In this document: piece after piece, positions 1 through 8,840 of the stretch
Position numbering within the stretch: position 1 is the stretch's first letter
Layout of the letters: each line of letters begins with the position of its first letter
Assembly: GCA_017307165.1 (NCBI GenBank)
Contig: JAFKGK010000003.1
Coordinates: 558,001 to 622,000 of the forward strand
Reading direction: 5' to 3'
DNA length: 64,000 bases
Source: Candidatus Melainabacteria bacterium
GTDB lineage: Bacteria; Cyanobacteriota; Vampirovibrionia; Obscuribacterales; Obscuribacteraceae
Program-made: the position numbers and the translations under genes
The notes under the pieces: generated by a model
Databases searched by the model: none
Told to the model about the DNA's origin: nothing
Seen by the model: the letters and a program-made list of their open reading frames with translations, nothing else

Positions 1-727
1 TCGTCATGAGATCTTGATCATTTAGATTGTCGTTCTGCAGACCATTATTTTGTAGTGCAAGGTATTCTCCAAATACTTCGTCTAGATCTATCGATCCGGA
101 TTCGCGCGCAAATATTTCTTTGGGATCGCCGAGTCGTCTGATGATGTCGCTCTCTAGATAACCGTGATCGGGGGTCCAGATTGCATCATGCAGGGCAGGT
201 GGATTTAAATCTTTATTTCTGGCCTTTAAGTCTCTGATCGAACGTTCATGTCTGAGGACATTTTGTTTAAAAGCCAGATCCAGTTGGTGGCCAACGTCCT
301 TGTGCCGAGGTTCAAATACTGAGACTAGATTCCAAAAGTGCTTGTTATGGCTAGCTTCCAAGACATGTGCCAATTCATGAAGAACAAGGTATCTACGACC
401 TCTCTCTGGCACGTTTTCTACGGCGAACCGACTGAAGGTGATGATACGGCTCTTGAGGTTTATCTGCGCCAATCGTGTTTGCTTGGCCGAACCTATGCGC
501 ACACCTCCGATGGCTACATTGAAGGTCTCTTTATTAATGCGATCGACATATGATTGCATGAATGATCTGTAAAGGTGCAGCGTTTTAGCGGAAAGCCTAC
601 CTTCGGAGTCTTCTCCAAGGATCGGCGTTCTCTCATGCAGGATCTTTTGTGAGTCCTGCACGAGAGAACGTTGCAGGTTTTTGCCTGCCTCAAATTGTCT
701 AAATCGTTCGTCGTGCGATACCATCAT
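1..727 (-). CDS. YgjP-like (DUF45) zinc metallopeptidase, partial
   Basis: Reading the minus strand from the ATG at 727 gives an open frame of 242 codons that runs off the left edge without a stop, so the C terminus is missing. Residues 117-121 are HELAH, followed by a third histidine in SHNKHFW (residues 126-132). This is the zinc-site layout of the YgjP/DUF45 family (HExxH, then x5, His, FW), which is related to SprT/WLM metalloproteases. The N-terminal 110 residues fit the beta-rich part of that fold, but the protein is longer than typical YgjP. A second ATG lies directly after the first, and no clear ribosome binding site separates them. The gene is divergent from cobU. The substrate is unknown; the family call rests on the motif and spacing. 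Confidence 0.75.
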   Translation of the reverse strand, partial: MMVSHDERFRQFEAGKNLQRSLVQDSQKILHERTPILGEDSEGRLSAKTLHLYRSFMQSYVDRINKETFNVAIGGVRIGSAKQTRLAQINLKSRIITFSRFAVENVPERGRRYLVLHELAHVLEASHNKHFWNLVSVFEPRHKDVGHQLDLAFKQNVLRHERSIRDLKARNKDLNPPALHDAIWTPDHGYLESDIIRRLGDPKEIFARESGSIDLDEVFGEYLALQNNGLQNDNLNDQDLMT

Positions 728-798
728 TGAGATGCTAGCGGATCGCGTAAAAAAAGCAAAATAAAAAATCTCCGCATATATCTTCTGGTGGTGGCAAA

Positions 799-1392
799 GT
801 GAGCAATGCAAATATCATCTTGATCACAGGCGGGGCGCGGTCCGGCAAGTCGCAATTTGCAGAGCGTCTTGCACTGTCCTCTGCAATCCCTGTGACCTAT
901 CTTGCGACGATGCAAAAAGTATCTGCCACTGCAGATAGTGAACTCTACGAGCGAATATCCAAGCATCAAAAAAGACGCCCTAAACATTGGGAATTATTAG
1001 AAGAACCTTTGTTGGTCGCGCAAAAGGTCTCCCATTTGAACGAACGCGGAAGCCAAGATGGCCAATCCAGGCTCGTTTTATTAGATTGCCTATCGCTCTT
1101 TGTTTCTAATCTGCTTTTGTCGATACCTGCTTCGATCAACGATCAAGCTATAAAAAATGAGCTGCTGGAGAATGTCCTCGTAGAGGCCCGCCAGTTGCTC
1201 GAAGTCATGTCACGCGCTGACAGCCTAAATTTTATAGTGGTCACTAATGAGGTCGGCTCAGGGATAGTGCCTGATAATTTTCTGGCCAGGGCTTTTCGCG
1301 ATACTCTCGGCTCTACCAATCAAATGTTCGCAGAACGGGCGGGGGAGGTCTACGCTTGTTTCTCAGGCCTGCCTCTCAAGCTCAAGGGATAG
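799..1392 (+). CDS. cobU: Adenosylcobinamide kinase / adenosylcobinamide-phosphate guanylyltransferase
   Basis: Bifunctional cytosolic enzyme of the cobalamin nucleotide loop. It phosphorylates adenosylcobinamide and then attaches GMP from GTP. The P-loop GGARSGKS is at residues 11-18. The family signatures LLDCLSLFVSNLL in the middle and VTNEVGSGIVPDN, NQMFAERAGEVY and GLPLKLKG near the C terminus are all visible, and the 197-residue length is normal. Translation starts at GTG 799. No other cobalamin synthesis gene is adjacent, so the organism probably salvages cobinamide or has the other genes elsewhere. A B12-binding methylmalonyl-CoA mutase subunit at 58.3 kb gives the cofactor a use. Confidence 0.93.
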   Translation: MSNANIILITGGARSGKSQFAERLALSSAIPVTYLATMQKVSATADSELYERISKHQKRRPKHWELLEEPLLVAQKVSHLNERGSQDGQSRLVLLDCLSLFVSNLLLSIPASINDQAIKNELLENVLVEARQLLEVMSRADSLNFIVVTNEVGSGIVPDNFLARAFRDTLGSTNQMFAERAGEVYACFSGLPLKLKG

Positions 1393-1423
1393 GCTTGTCC
1401 TCTATTTGTGGGCATAATAAGGC

Positions 1424-2371
1424 ATGAACTCCGTTGTCAGCGCCGATAATCACGGCAAGCTCAAATCTGTCATACGCCTCTTACGTCCACGGCAGTGGAC
1501 CAAAAACCTCATTGCTGTTCTGCCCCTTCTATTTTCAGGCAATCTTTTCAAGCCTGATCTACTGATCCATGTTGCTCTTTGCGTTGCAGGTTTGTGCCTG
1601 CTTTCCGGGAGTATCTATGTCTTTAACGACATTTTGGACGTGGAGGCTGATCGCAAGCATCCTACAAAGTGCAAGCGACCGATTGCTGCTGGAGCGATCC
1701 AGGTCAGCGAGGCATGGATACTAGGTCTGATCTGTCTAGGCCTTTCCTTTATCTTCGCCTACTCTGTACGTCCTGCCCTTTGTCTGGTCTTTTTGGCTTA
1801 TTTGCTTTTGCAGATGGCCTACACTCACAGACTCAAACATCGGGTCGTTTTGGATATTTTTTGCATAGCCGCTGGCTTTGTTTTGCGTGCCCTCGCTGGT
1901 GGTGCCAGTGCGCACGTGCCATTGTCGTCATGGTTTTTACTATGCACCTCTCTAGGAGCGCTTTATCTTGGACTCGAAAAAAGGCGGCAAGAGTTAGCTG
2001 TTCTGGGCGAGAGCGCTGCCAGTCATCGTAAGGTGCTGGGCAAGTATTCCGATAGGCTTGTCGATCGTATGGAAGCCGTGATTTTACCCAGTCTGGTCAC
2101 AGCCTATGCTTTTTACAGCTTTCAATCGCAATACGGGCAATGGATGATGATTACCGTACCTATAGTGCTTTATGGGCTTTTTCGCTATCAAGTGCTTTCC
2201 CTCCAGGACAATCTGACCCAAAGTCCCGAAGAAGTTCTATTGCGCGACCGCCCTATCCAATTGACTGTGGCTCTATGGGTGGTGGCTAGTGCGAGTGTCG
2301 TTTACGGATGGCTGCCAGCTTTTTGTAGGGCTGCAGTTGGATTAGCGGATGGTTTTAGAGTTTCGTTCTAA
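1424..2371 (+). CDS. UbiA-family prenyltransferase, decaprenyl-phosphate phosphoribosyltransferase-like
   Basis: Polytopic membrane protein of 315 residues. Residues 67-86 carry the first Asp-rich motif in the form NDILDVEADRKHPTKCKRP, and the N terminus has the RPRQWTKN motif. Together these are characteristic of the branch of UbiA enzymes that transfers 5-phosphoribose from PRPP to a polyprenyl phosphate (DPPR synthase), rather than of the quinone or heme prenyltransferases. About eight hydrophobic segments follow. In actinobacteria this step feeds arabinan synthesis, but no arabinan gene is visible here, so the product may be used for another pentose-containing glycan. It lies 31 bp after cobU on the same strand. 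Confidence 0.8.
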   Translation: MNSVVSADNHGKLKSVIRLLRPRQWTKNLIAVLPLLFSGNLFKPDLLIHVALCVAGLCLLSGSIYVFNDILDVEADRKHPTKCKRPIAAGAIQVSEAWILGLICLGLSFIFAYSVRPALCLVFLAYLLLQMAYTHRLKHRVVLDIFCIAAGFVLRALAGGASAHVPLSSWFLLCTSLGALYLGLEKRRQELAVLGESAASHRKVLGKYSDRLVDRMEAVILPSLVTAYAFYSFQSQYGQWMMITVPIVLYGLFRYQVLSLQDNLTQSPEEVLLRDRPIQLTVALWVVASASVVYGWLPAFCRAAVGLADGFRVSF

Positions 2372-2379
2372 GTCGTGTT

Positions 2380-3501
2380 CTAAGTTTTATTTTGAGCTTT
2401 ATTCTGAGTCATAGGCTTGCCGATGCCTTCAGCCCAGGGGCCATATTTGTACAATTTCTTAATTGCTTCTGATGTTAATTCGTCGCGGCGTGCTCCATCT
2501 TTGGTTGGCATTGCAACAGCCATACGCAATTTCTCTCTCTCTTCCTCAGCAGCATCAAGATAACGTAATCGGAAACTTGCCCAGGTAAGGTCAAAATTTG
2601 CTATTGCTTTTTTTGCCTTTTCGTCGGGAGCATCCTTAAACTTTTGCAGGATCACCTGAGAAAAGACTTGTCGGTTTTCGTCGCTGTCCACCGACCTGTC
2701 CTTCCTTCGAGCGCTCCACAAAAAACTAGTCATATCACCATAGGCGCGCAGAGCATCTTCTGTAAGGACCGGTGGGCCTTCGTCGGCTATCGCGCTAGGT
2801 CCACAAATTGATTCGTAGATTTGCAAGGCATTTTGATCTACCTCTACCTCAATTTGTGCAGCATTTTTTGCGATGACAGCTTTTGTGCTCTGGCTTTCAT
2901 TTAGGGCAAGAGCTGGCGCAAGAGCCAGATCTTTGGTCATTTCGCGTCTGGCGGCAGCTATAGCGTGTCTCAATAATGACCTGAAAAATATCCTGTAACT
3001 GTCTTTGTAATCTATGTGGGGGCTTGATTGTATTTTGTCGGCAATGGCCGCGTAAATTGGGCCCATGCCGCACCAGTACTGGTTTTTTGCAAGTAGTTTT
3101 GCATTTATAAGTTTAGCGAGCTCCTTTTTGTTCTCATTGCTGAGCGTAGCAAGTTGAGTGATAGCAAGACGATCGTCCTCGTCCTGGGTGCTGGCTATTA
3201 GGGCAAAGATCTCGAGCCAGGCTTGCTGGTCGGTATAGGATTTACCAATCGACGAGGGCGTTTGCTTTTTGGGGGGCTGGCTTGTCTTTGGTGCAGGCGG
3301 GTGCTCTGGGTGGACCTGTCTATTGATCGATTCGTTTTTAGATTGGGTTGGTTTAATGTCTTCATAACCCCAATCTCCCTGAGCATCTGCATCGGCGGCT
3401 GCACTTACCGCAGCCAAGAACGAACTAAGCACAACCGTCATGAGCAATAAGGTTGTCCACCTGGGGCAAAAGGCTCTCGATGCACGGGGTTGCGGCTTCA
3501 T
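2380..3501 (-). CDS. Secreted protein of unknown function
   Basis: I do not recognise this 373-residue protein. The N terminus looks like a signal peptide: basic residues, then a hydrophobic stretch (TTLLLMTVVLSSFLAAVSA, ending near residue 34). It is followed by a Pro/Lys/Gln-rich linker to about residue 85. The remainder is charged, Ala-rich and predicted mostly helical, with no cysteine-rich or catalytic signature I can name. It converges with the prenyltransferase gene, 8 bp apart, and is divergent from def. It is probably exported to the periplasm or cell surface. Confidence 0.7.
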   Translation of the reverse strand: MKPQPRASRAFCPRWTTLLLMTVVLSSFLAAVSAAADADAQGDWGYEDIKPTQSKNESINRQVHPEHPPAPKTSQPPKKQTPSSIGKSYTDQQAWLEIFALIASTQDEDDRLAITQLATLSNENKKELAKLINAKLLAKNQYWCGMGPIYAAIADKIQSSPHIDYKDSYRIFFRSLLRHAIAAARREMTKDLALAPALALNESQSTKAVIAKNAAQIEVEVDQNALQIYESICGPSAIADEGPPVLTEDALRAYGDMTSFLWSARRKDRSVDSDENRQVFSQVILQKFKDAPDEKAKKAIANFDLTWASFRLRYLDAAEEEREKLRMAVAMPTKDGARRDELTSEAIKKLYKYGPWAEGIGKPMTQNKAQNKT

Positions 3502-3601
3502 TGCTATAGTAAATACTCCGCGGTCTTGGCAAGTTTTATCGATGCGATTATGATAATATCGGCTTAGCGTCTACGTCGACGCTAGATTAATAGGTGTAAA
3601 A

Positions 3602-4222
3602 ATGGCCCAGCTCAAGCTCAGATACTATCCCGATCCAGTACTCAAGCAAAAGACTCGCAAGATATCCATGTTCGATGCTTCTGTCCGCAAGCTAGCCACA
3701 GACATGCTCGATACTATGTACAAGAGCGATGGCGTCGGACTTGCTGCACCCCAGGTGGGCGTCTCCAAGCGTATCATGGTCATCGATGTCGCTGGTGAAG
3801 ACGAGCCCCGTCGCCCTGTCGTCTTTATCAATCCCGAAATAATCGAATCCGAAGGTGAAATGGTCGGTCAAGAGGGTTGTTTGAGCTTTCCTGATGTGTT
3901 TTTCGAGGTCAAAAGAGCTTCCAGAGTCGTAGTCAGGTTTCAAAATCTTCGCGGCGAGGTCCTCAAATTGACAGCCGAAAACAACTTGCTCTGTCGGGCT
4001 ATCCAGCATGAGATCGATCATCTCGACGGCAAGCTATTTATCGAGCAGGCTGCGGTTCCTCTGCAGGCCGAGCTAGAGCTTGCCAAGCAAGGGCTAAATG
4101 ATGGCGATGTGGAGCGACTCCAGGATCAGTTTGATCAGCATAAAGCTCAGCAGGCGGCTCAAGATCAAGATGGCGGAGTTATTTCGCTCAAGACCGCTCA
4201 GCCTAGCAAAGTGACAATTTGA
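3602..4222 (+). CDS. def: Peptide deformylase
   Basis: Removes the formyl group from the initiator methionine of nascent proteins. All three metal-site motifs are intact: GVGLAAPQVG at residues 44-53, EGCLSFP at 91-97 with the metal-ligand Cys, and HEIDH at 136-140 with two His and the catalytic Glu. The 206-residue length includes a C-terminal Gln/Ala-rich extension of about 40 residues beyond the usual fold. It is the first gene of a plus-strand series that continues through yvcK. Confidence 0.96.
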   Translation: MAQLKLRYYPDPVLKQKTRKISMFDASVRKLATDMLDTMYKSDGVGLAAPQVGVSKRIMVIDVAGEDEPRRPVVFINPEIIESEGEMVGQEGCLSFPDVFFEVKRASRVVVRFQNLRGEVLKLTAENNLLCRAIQHEIDHLDGKLFIEQAAVPLQAELELAKQGLNDGDVERLQDQFDQHKAQQAAQDQDGGVISLKTAQPSKVTI

Positions 4223-4225
4223 TTT

Positions 4226-4537
4226 GTGTTCTGGAGCTTCAGAGAAAACCTCGGTGGTTTAGATCACATCAATAAAGCCTTATGCCGACGCATTTTTGGG
4301 CTAGCTCCCGATCGCTATCTGCACAAGATCATCGAGTCTGATCCGCAAAAATATCGAGCAGTCATGGATGATTTAGATCAACCTCTGGCCTGCAGGTTGT
4401 GCGGGTACCAGCTATTGCATATCGAGCTAATCGGATTTGGCTTTGCTACCATATGTTCTTCTCAGGCCCATCTATATGTAAAAAATGTCGAGGAGATCGC
4501 GGGCTTCGCCCGCAGTCTGCCGCTCAATGAGCAATAA
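4226..4537 (+). CDS. Small hypothetical protein with a CxxC motif
   Basis: A 103-residue frame begins with GTG 3 bp after the def stop and ends 11 bp inside the start of the next gene, which is the tight packing seen throughout this cluster. A CRLCGY motif near residue 56 and a further Cys-x4-His later could bind a metal, but I recognise no family. No good ribosome binding site precedes the GTG, so expression would rely on translational coupling to def, or the true start may be further in. Confidence 0.5.
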   Translation: MFWSFRENLGGLDHINKALCRRIFGLAPDRYLHKIIESDPQKYRAVMDDLDQPLACRLCGYQLLHIELIGFGFATICSSQAHLYVKNVEEIAGFARSLPLNEQ

Positions 4538-4979
4538 AATGGAAAAACCCGACACACTGGTCAAATATAAAATAGAAGTGGTGTCCTTTGGCTTCAAAAA
4601 AGGCGAGCAACCACACGCCAATGTATTGATGGACGTGAGATTTCTCAAAAATCCTTACTGGATACCCGAACTCAAGCCTCTCAATGGTCTCGATCGCCCT
4701 GTGCGCGACTATGTAATCGAGCAAGAGGGGGCTAAGAGATTTATAGAAAAGCTTTTAGCACTGCTCGAAGACATGGTGCCCAGCTTTTTTGCGACGGGCA
4801 AGTCGGATACTTTTGTCATTGCACTAGGTTGCACGGGTGGCCAACACAGATCGGTGGCCATGGCCGAAGAATTGTGCCGAGCGCTCGAAAGCAAATTTAG
4901 TTCAATTGGCATTGTGCTTACCGCCTCTCACCGTGAGCATAAGACCTGGTCCAGTTTTGATCAGGTGGATATTGGATGA
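4527..4979 (+). CDS. Stand-alone RapZ C-terminal domain protein
   Basis: From the ATG at 4527 this is 150 residues and corresponds only to the C-terminal half of RapZ/YvcJ. FGFKKG (residues 21-26), DVRFLKNPYWIPELKPL (36-52), GLDRPVRDYV (54-63) and GCTGGQHRS (101-109) are the signature blocks of that domain. The N-terminal P-loop ATPase domain of RapZ is absent, and there is no room for it upstream. In E. coli the C-terminal domain binds the small RNAs GlmY and GlmZ and senses glucosamine-6-phosphate. The gene overlaps yvcK by 4 bp, matching the rapZ-yvcK pairing known in Firmicutes. Other possible starts are at 4485 and 4539. Confidence 0.85.
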   Translation: MSNKMEKPDTLVKYKIEVVSFGFKKGEQPHANVLMDVRFLKNPYWIPELKPLNGLDRPVRDYVIEQEGAKRFIEKLLALLEDMVPSFFATGKSDTFVIALGCTGGQHRSVAMAEELCRALESKFSSIGIVLTASHREHKTWSSFDQVDIG

Positions 4980-6412
4980 AAAAATCCAAGACTGATACTA
5001 AAAATGCCAGGCGCGGCTCACTCGATTATCGGCTCAAGAGTATGGCTCTGCCTGGCCTCAAGCGCTGGATTTTGATCGTCGTCATTGCCATTTCGATCAT
5101 CGTCTTTGGTGTCTTGCTTTTACTCGATGTGCACCCAGTAGAGCAAATACTACGTTTCATCTTGCGGATCTTGCAAGACACCAAGTCTGTCCTCAACGAG
5201 ATTACGCAATATCTGCCTGCCAGGATCAACGGCATAGTGATCGTCACGTTGGGATTTTTTGTCGTCCTGATTTCTATTTTGCGTATCTTGCAGCTTGTAG
5301 TCGGAGCATATTTTCCTGATGATGCAGAGCGCGAAGCTATCACTGATGTGCTGTACAAGCGCAAATACAAAGACCGAGAGCCAAAGATAGTCGTAATCGG
5401 AGGTGGTACAGGGCTGTCCAATTTGTTAAACGGACTTAAAAGACATACAAATAACATTACTGCAATCGTCACAGTTGGCGATGATGGTGGGAGTTCTGGA
5501 CGTCTCAGGCAACAGCTAGGAGTATTGCCTCCAGGAGATATCCGCAACTGTATTACTGCCCTGGCAGACGAGGAGCAGCTAGTCACCGAATTATTTAGAT
5601 ACCGATTTAATTCGGGCGAAGGCCTAGAAGGTCACAGCTTTGGCAACCTATTTATTACCGCGCTATGTGCCATTACTAATGGTGACATGATCCAGGCCGT
5701 GCGTACAGCTTCCAAGGTCCTAAAATCGTCAGGCCAGGTCTTGCCTTCTACTCTAGACGCTTTGACCCTGGAGGCCATTTTTACCGATGGCACCTTTGTT
5801 TCTGGCGAGTCCAATATCACTCATGCCGGTCTAGGCAAAAAGATCGATAAATTGACTTGTCTGCCCGCTAAACCAGTAGCAACACCAGAAGCTGTCGAAG
5901 CAATACTTAATGCTGAGTTGATCGTTCTAGGTCCGGGTTCGCTATACACCTCGGTCATTCCAAATATTCTTGTAGACGGGATTGCTGATGCGATTTGCCG
6001 CTCAGAAGCTTGCAAGATCTATATCTGTAACGTCATGACCCAGCCAGGCGAGACTACAGACTACACTGTCTCGGATCATGTCCTGGCACTTGTCGAGCAC
6101 GCTCGAGGCGATGCGGCTGCCCTCCCTCTCAAAGATCGTGCCAGTCAACTCATGCAGGCTGTGTTGGTCAACGACGAGGATGGAGCTATCGGCGAAGGAG
6201 AGACCACTAATTCCGAGGCAATCAAGCTCGTTCGTATCGACGAGGACAGGTTGGCGGAGCTTGGGGTAGAGGCTATCCGCAAGCCCATCTTGTCTGATAG
6301 TACTTATGCTCACCACGACCCTGTCCGGCTGGCGCGCAGTATAATGCTCTGGTTTTTCCGTTCCAAACGCAAGGTCAAGCCGCGAGGCAAGACGCCAATA
6401 CTAAGTAAATAG
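4976..6412 (+). CDS. yvcK: YvcK-family (CofD-like) UDP-sugar-binding protein
   Basis: Member of the YvcK/GluDvcK family, which in Bacillus binds UDP-N-acetylglucosamine and is needed for gluconeogenic growth and cell shape. Two N-terminal membrane segments (about residues 30-50 and 86-112) are followed by the Rossmann-like core with GGGTG at 142-146, DDGGSSG at 169-175 and PPGDIRNC at 185-192. The B. subtilis protein lacks the membrane anchor, so this one should sit at the inner face of the membrane. The ATGA overlap with the RapZ-C gene implies translational coupling and a shared role in sugar-phosphate or cell-wall precursor control. Confidence 0.92.
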   Translation: MKKSKTDTKNARRGSLDYRLKSMALPGLKRWILIVVIAISIIVFGVLLLLDVHPVEQILRFILRILQDTKSVLNEITQYLPARINGIVIVTLGFFVVLISILRILQLVVGAYFPDDAEREAITDVLYKRKYKDREPKIVVIGGGTGLSNLLNGLKRHTNNITAIVTVGDDGGSSGRLRQQLGVLPPGDIRNCITALADEEQLVTELFRYRFNSGEGLEGHSFGNLFITALCAITNGDMIQAVRTASKVLKSSGQVLPSTLDALTLEAIFTDGTFVSGESNITHAGLGKKIDKLTCLPAKPVATPEAVEAILNAELIVLGPGSLYTSVIPNILVDGIADAICRSEACKIYICNVMTQPGETTDYTVSDHVLALVEHARGDAAALPLKDRASQLMQAVLVNDEDGAIGEGETTNSEAIKLVRIDEDRLAELGVEAIRKPILSDSTYAHHDPVRLARSIMLWFFRSKRKVKPRGKTPILSK

Positions 6413-6444
6413 ACTCAGTTTGTACTAAATCATAAAGGACTCGT

Positions 6445-6924
6445 ATGTCACTCAGCAAAGAAGCACTCGCACCAGCGCTCGGCCGCATCGTATCAGGCGT
6501 CTATATCGCCACAGTCTCAAATGAGGACAAGCCTGACGGCATGATGGCATCCTGGGTAGGGCAAGCGGCTTTCGATCCTCCGGCACTGATGATGTCAGTC
6601 AACAACACCCGTGATTTCAAAAAATATCTTTCTGTCGGTCAAAGATTTTCGATCAATATCCTTTCTAAGAGCAATATGGATATTTTCAAAAATTTTGCCA
6701 AGCCGCATAACGAGCAAAAATTTGACGGCATCAAGTTAGAGTCCGGACGAGTCGGTCAGGCTCCGGTTTTTAGCGATTGTGTCGGCTATCTCGATCTGGT
6801 GGTCAAGTCATCCGCTGATGCCGGTGATCACACTGTTTATGTCGGCGAAATTGTTGGGGGTGCTATGCTCCATGAAGAAGCAGAGCCAATGGTGCATATT
6901 CGCAAGAACGGCTTTCAATATTAG
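6445..6924 (+). CDS. Flavin reductase-like FMN-binding protein
   Basis: This 159-residue protein matches the flavin reductase-like split-barrel domain: IVSGVYIAT near residue 15, DGMMASWVGQAAFDPP at 32-47 and FSINILSK at about 70. Its closest resemblance is to the C-terminal domain of cyanobacterial flavodiiron proteins, here as a free-standing protein. It probably binds FMN and uses NAD(P)H to reduce flavin or a partner. An AAGGAC ribosome binding site lies upstream of the ATG. Its stop overlaps the convergent patatin gene by 4 bp. Confidence 0.82.
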   Translation: MSLSKEALAPALGRIVSGVYIATVSNEDKPDGMMASWVGQAAFDPPALMMSVNNTRDFKKYLSVGQRFSINILSKSNMDIFKNFAKPHNEQKFDGIKLESGRVGQAPVFSDCVGYLDLVVKSSADAGDHTVYVGEIVGGAMLHEEAEPMVHIRKNGFQY

Positions 6925-7811
6925 GCACTAGGGTGCAATTGCATTTCCAGGGGATTGGCCTTGAGATGTTCCATTGCATCTTCGAAGCCCTGTCGTATCA
7001 GTCGGCGGGATCGTTCTGGATCGATTTCTAAAAGGTTGGTGTTGACGTCTTTTTTGGGCTGGAACACCCGGATGCGCACGTTTTTGCGACCTATAGACTC
7101 TGGCGATCCGGCTGCGACCAGCCGATTGTATAGTTGTGCCTGTTCCAATTCTTTGCGTGCTGATGCATCGAGGACAATGTCCAACAATCTCACTACGATC
7201 TCGAACATATTGACTGGGCAGTTGTTTTGGGATTGCGGATGCAAAAGCACCATAAAGATCTCGTCCGCGCCGAGATCAATGGCCGTCTCCATTGGAGTAT
7301 TCCGCACCAGGCCCCCGTCGATCCACAACCCTTTCCCCTGGATGTGCCTGGGGGGAAAGGCCATGGGAATGGCGGAGGTGGCCATGAGAGCGTCTATCAA
7401 CTCGCTAGTGGATACGACCTCATCGATTGTGATGAGTCTAGTCTCTAGACTGCATAGGTCAGTAGTGCACCAACCCACCTTAGTCGCACTATTTTTGAGC
7501 TTCTGCAGGTCCAATTCTCGCTTCAAGAGTGCCTCGAGTGGGGAGGTATCTAGTAAGCCAAGTTTTTGGCCAAGGACGAGGCGCCCGATCTGGTGGGCGG
7601 ATGGTAGGCAAAAGATATCGCGTGAACGTATCTGGCACCAGAGCTCTTCTAGTCTCGTATAACTCCCTTGAGCCATGAGTGTGGCATTGATCCCACCTAT
7701 AGAAGTACCGTAGGCCAGATCAAAAGTCACACCAGCTTCGCGCAAAGCCTTGACCACGCCTACTTGATACGCTCCGCGACCTCCGCCGCCGGGTAAAACC
7801 AGAGCTCTCAT
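6921..7811 (-). CDS. Patatin-like phospholipase
   Basis: Cytosolic serine lipid acyl hydrolase. The oxyanion hole GGGGRGAY is at residues 8-15, the nucleophile motif GTSIG at 35-39 (Ser37), and the catalytic dyad Asp in DGG at 165-167. The 296-residue length fits a single patatin domain with a short helical tail. No signal peptide is seen. The natural lipid is unknown. Confidence 0.9.
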   Translation of the reverse strand: MRALVLPGGGGRGAYQVGVVKALREAGVTFDLAYGTSIGGINATLMAQGSYTRLEELWCQIRSRDIFCLPSAHQIGRLVLGQKLGLLDTSPLEALLKRELDLQKLKNSATKVGWCTTDLCSLETRLITIDEVVSTSELIDALMATSAIPMAFPPRHIQGKGLWIDGGLVRNTPMETAIDLGADEIFMVLLHPQSQNNCPVNMFEIVVRLLDIVLDASARKELEQAQLYNRLVAAGSPESIGRKNVRIRVFQPKKDVNTNLLEIDPERSRRLIRQGFEDAMEHLKANPLEMQLHPSA

Positions 7812-7884
7812 TTAGCCGTGCCTCCCGTTCCAGTCTGTTAAGCTTATGCCTCTTTGTGTCTATATATAATCATTAGCAACAAAA

Positions 7885-7910
7885 CAAGAGGGACCTCGTG
7901 GTCCCTCTTG
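7885..7910 (-). terminator. Rho-independent terminator after sucCD
   Basis: A perfect 11-bp inverted repeat (CAAGAGGGACC / GGTCCCTCTTG) encloses a TCGT loop and is followed on the minus strand by TTTTG. It lies 27 bp past the sucD stop, so it should end the sucC-sucD transcript. Confidence 0.85.
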
Positions 7911-7937
7911 CAATTGTGTCGGCGACTAAAGAGCAGC

Positions 7938-8822
7938 CTATTTTGCCTTGACTGGTTGCTTCAGGGCTTCTGCCGCTTGTTGAGCGACTTCTTTAGGGGT
8001 CATGGCTACGAGGACGCCATTTGATCTAAAGGATTCGAGCTTGGACTCGGCTGTGCCCTTGCCACCAGATATAATGGCGCCGGCGTGACCCATTCTCTTG
8101 CCGGGAGGTGCTGTCTGCCCCGCGATGAAGCCGATCACAGGCTTTTTGATATTGGCCTTGATATAGTCGGCTGCGTCTTCTTCGGCATTGCCTCCGATCT
8201 CGCCGATCATAACGATCACTTGGGTGGCCGGATCGGCTTCAAACATCGAGAGGACCTCTTTGTAGTCGAGACCTTTGATTGGATCTCCGCCAGTCCCTAC
8301 GCAGGTGGATTGTCCCAAACCGCTTTCGGTCAAGGCCAGAGCAATCTCGTATGTCAAAGTGCCTGATTTAGAGACCATACCGACTGGACCAGACTTGAAG
8401 ATCGAGCCAGGCAGGATACCGATCAAGGATTGACCTGGGGTGATGATGCCAGGGCAATTGGGGCCGATGAGTTTGGCGTCTTTGGCCTTGACTTGGGCTA
8501 CCAGTTTGGCCGTGTCCTGAGGGGGCATTCCTTCGGTGATCAGGACCAAGAGCTTGATGCCGGCGTCCAAAGCTTCCATGCCAGCATCCAGTGCCAAATA
8601 GGGAGGGACAAAGATGCATGAGCAGGTGGCGCCTGTCTTTTCGACAGCTTCGAGGACGGTATCAAAAACAGGTTTGCCATGAATGGTCTCGCCGCCTTTA
8701 CCGGGTGTGGTACCACCGACGATATTGGTGCCGTATTCGATCATGCGTTTGGTGTGCGCTGAGCCCATCTTACCAGTGGCGCCTTGCACGATTACTTTTG
8801 TATTTTTGTCTACGAGTATCAC
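7938..8822 (-). CDS. sucD: Succinyl-CoA synthetase alpha subunit
   Basis: The alpha subunit binds CoA and carries the phospho-histidine of succinyl-CoA synthetase. The N-terminal CoA-binding Rossmann region ([20 protein letters not shown]), [10 protein letters not shown] in the middle, and the active-site block [14 protein letters not shown] with the phosphorylated His are all intact. The 294-residue length is normal. Translation starts at GTG 8822, with an AGAGGTG ribosome binding site upstream. It follows sucC by 18 bp in the same transcript. Confidence 0.96.
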   Translation of the reverse strand: MILVDKNTKVIVQGATGKMGSAHTKRMIEYGTNIVGGTTPGKGGETIHGKPVFDTVLEAVEKTGATCSCIFVPPYLALDAGMEALDAGIKLLVLITEGMPPQDTAKLVAQVKAKDAKLIGPNCPGIITPGQSLIGILPGSIFKSGPVGMVSKSGTLTYEIALALTESGLGQSTCVGTGGDPIKGLDYKEVLSMFEADPATQVIVMIGEIGGNAEEDAADYIKANIKKPVIGFIAGQTAPPGKRMGHAGAIISGGKGTAESKLESFRSNGVLVAMTPKEVAQQAAEALKQPVKAK

Positions 8823-8840
8823 GTTAACACCTCTATAAGA

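Noticed and set aside
338..553. 71-codon plus-strand frame near the left edge
   Set aside because: It is antisense to the YgjP-like protease, whose HELAH motif makes the minus strand the real coding strand.
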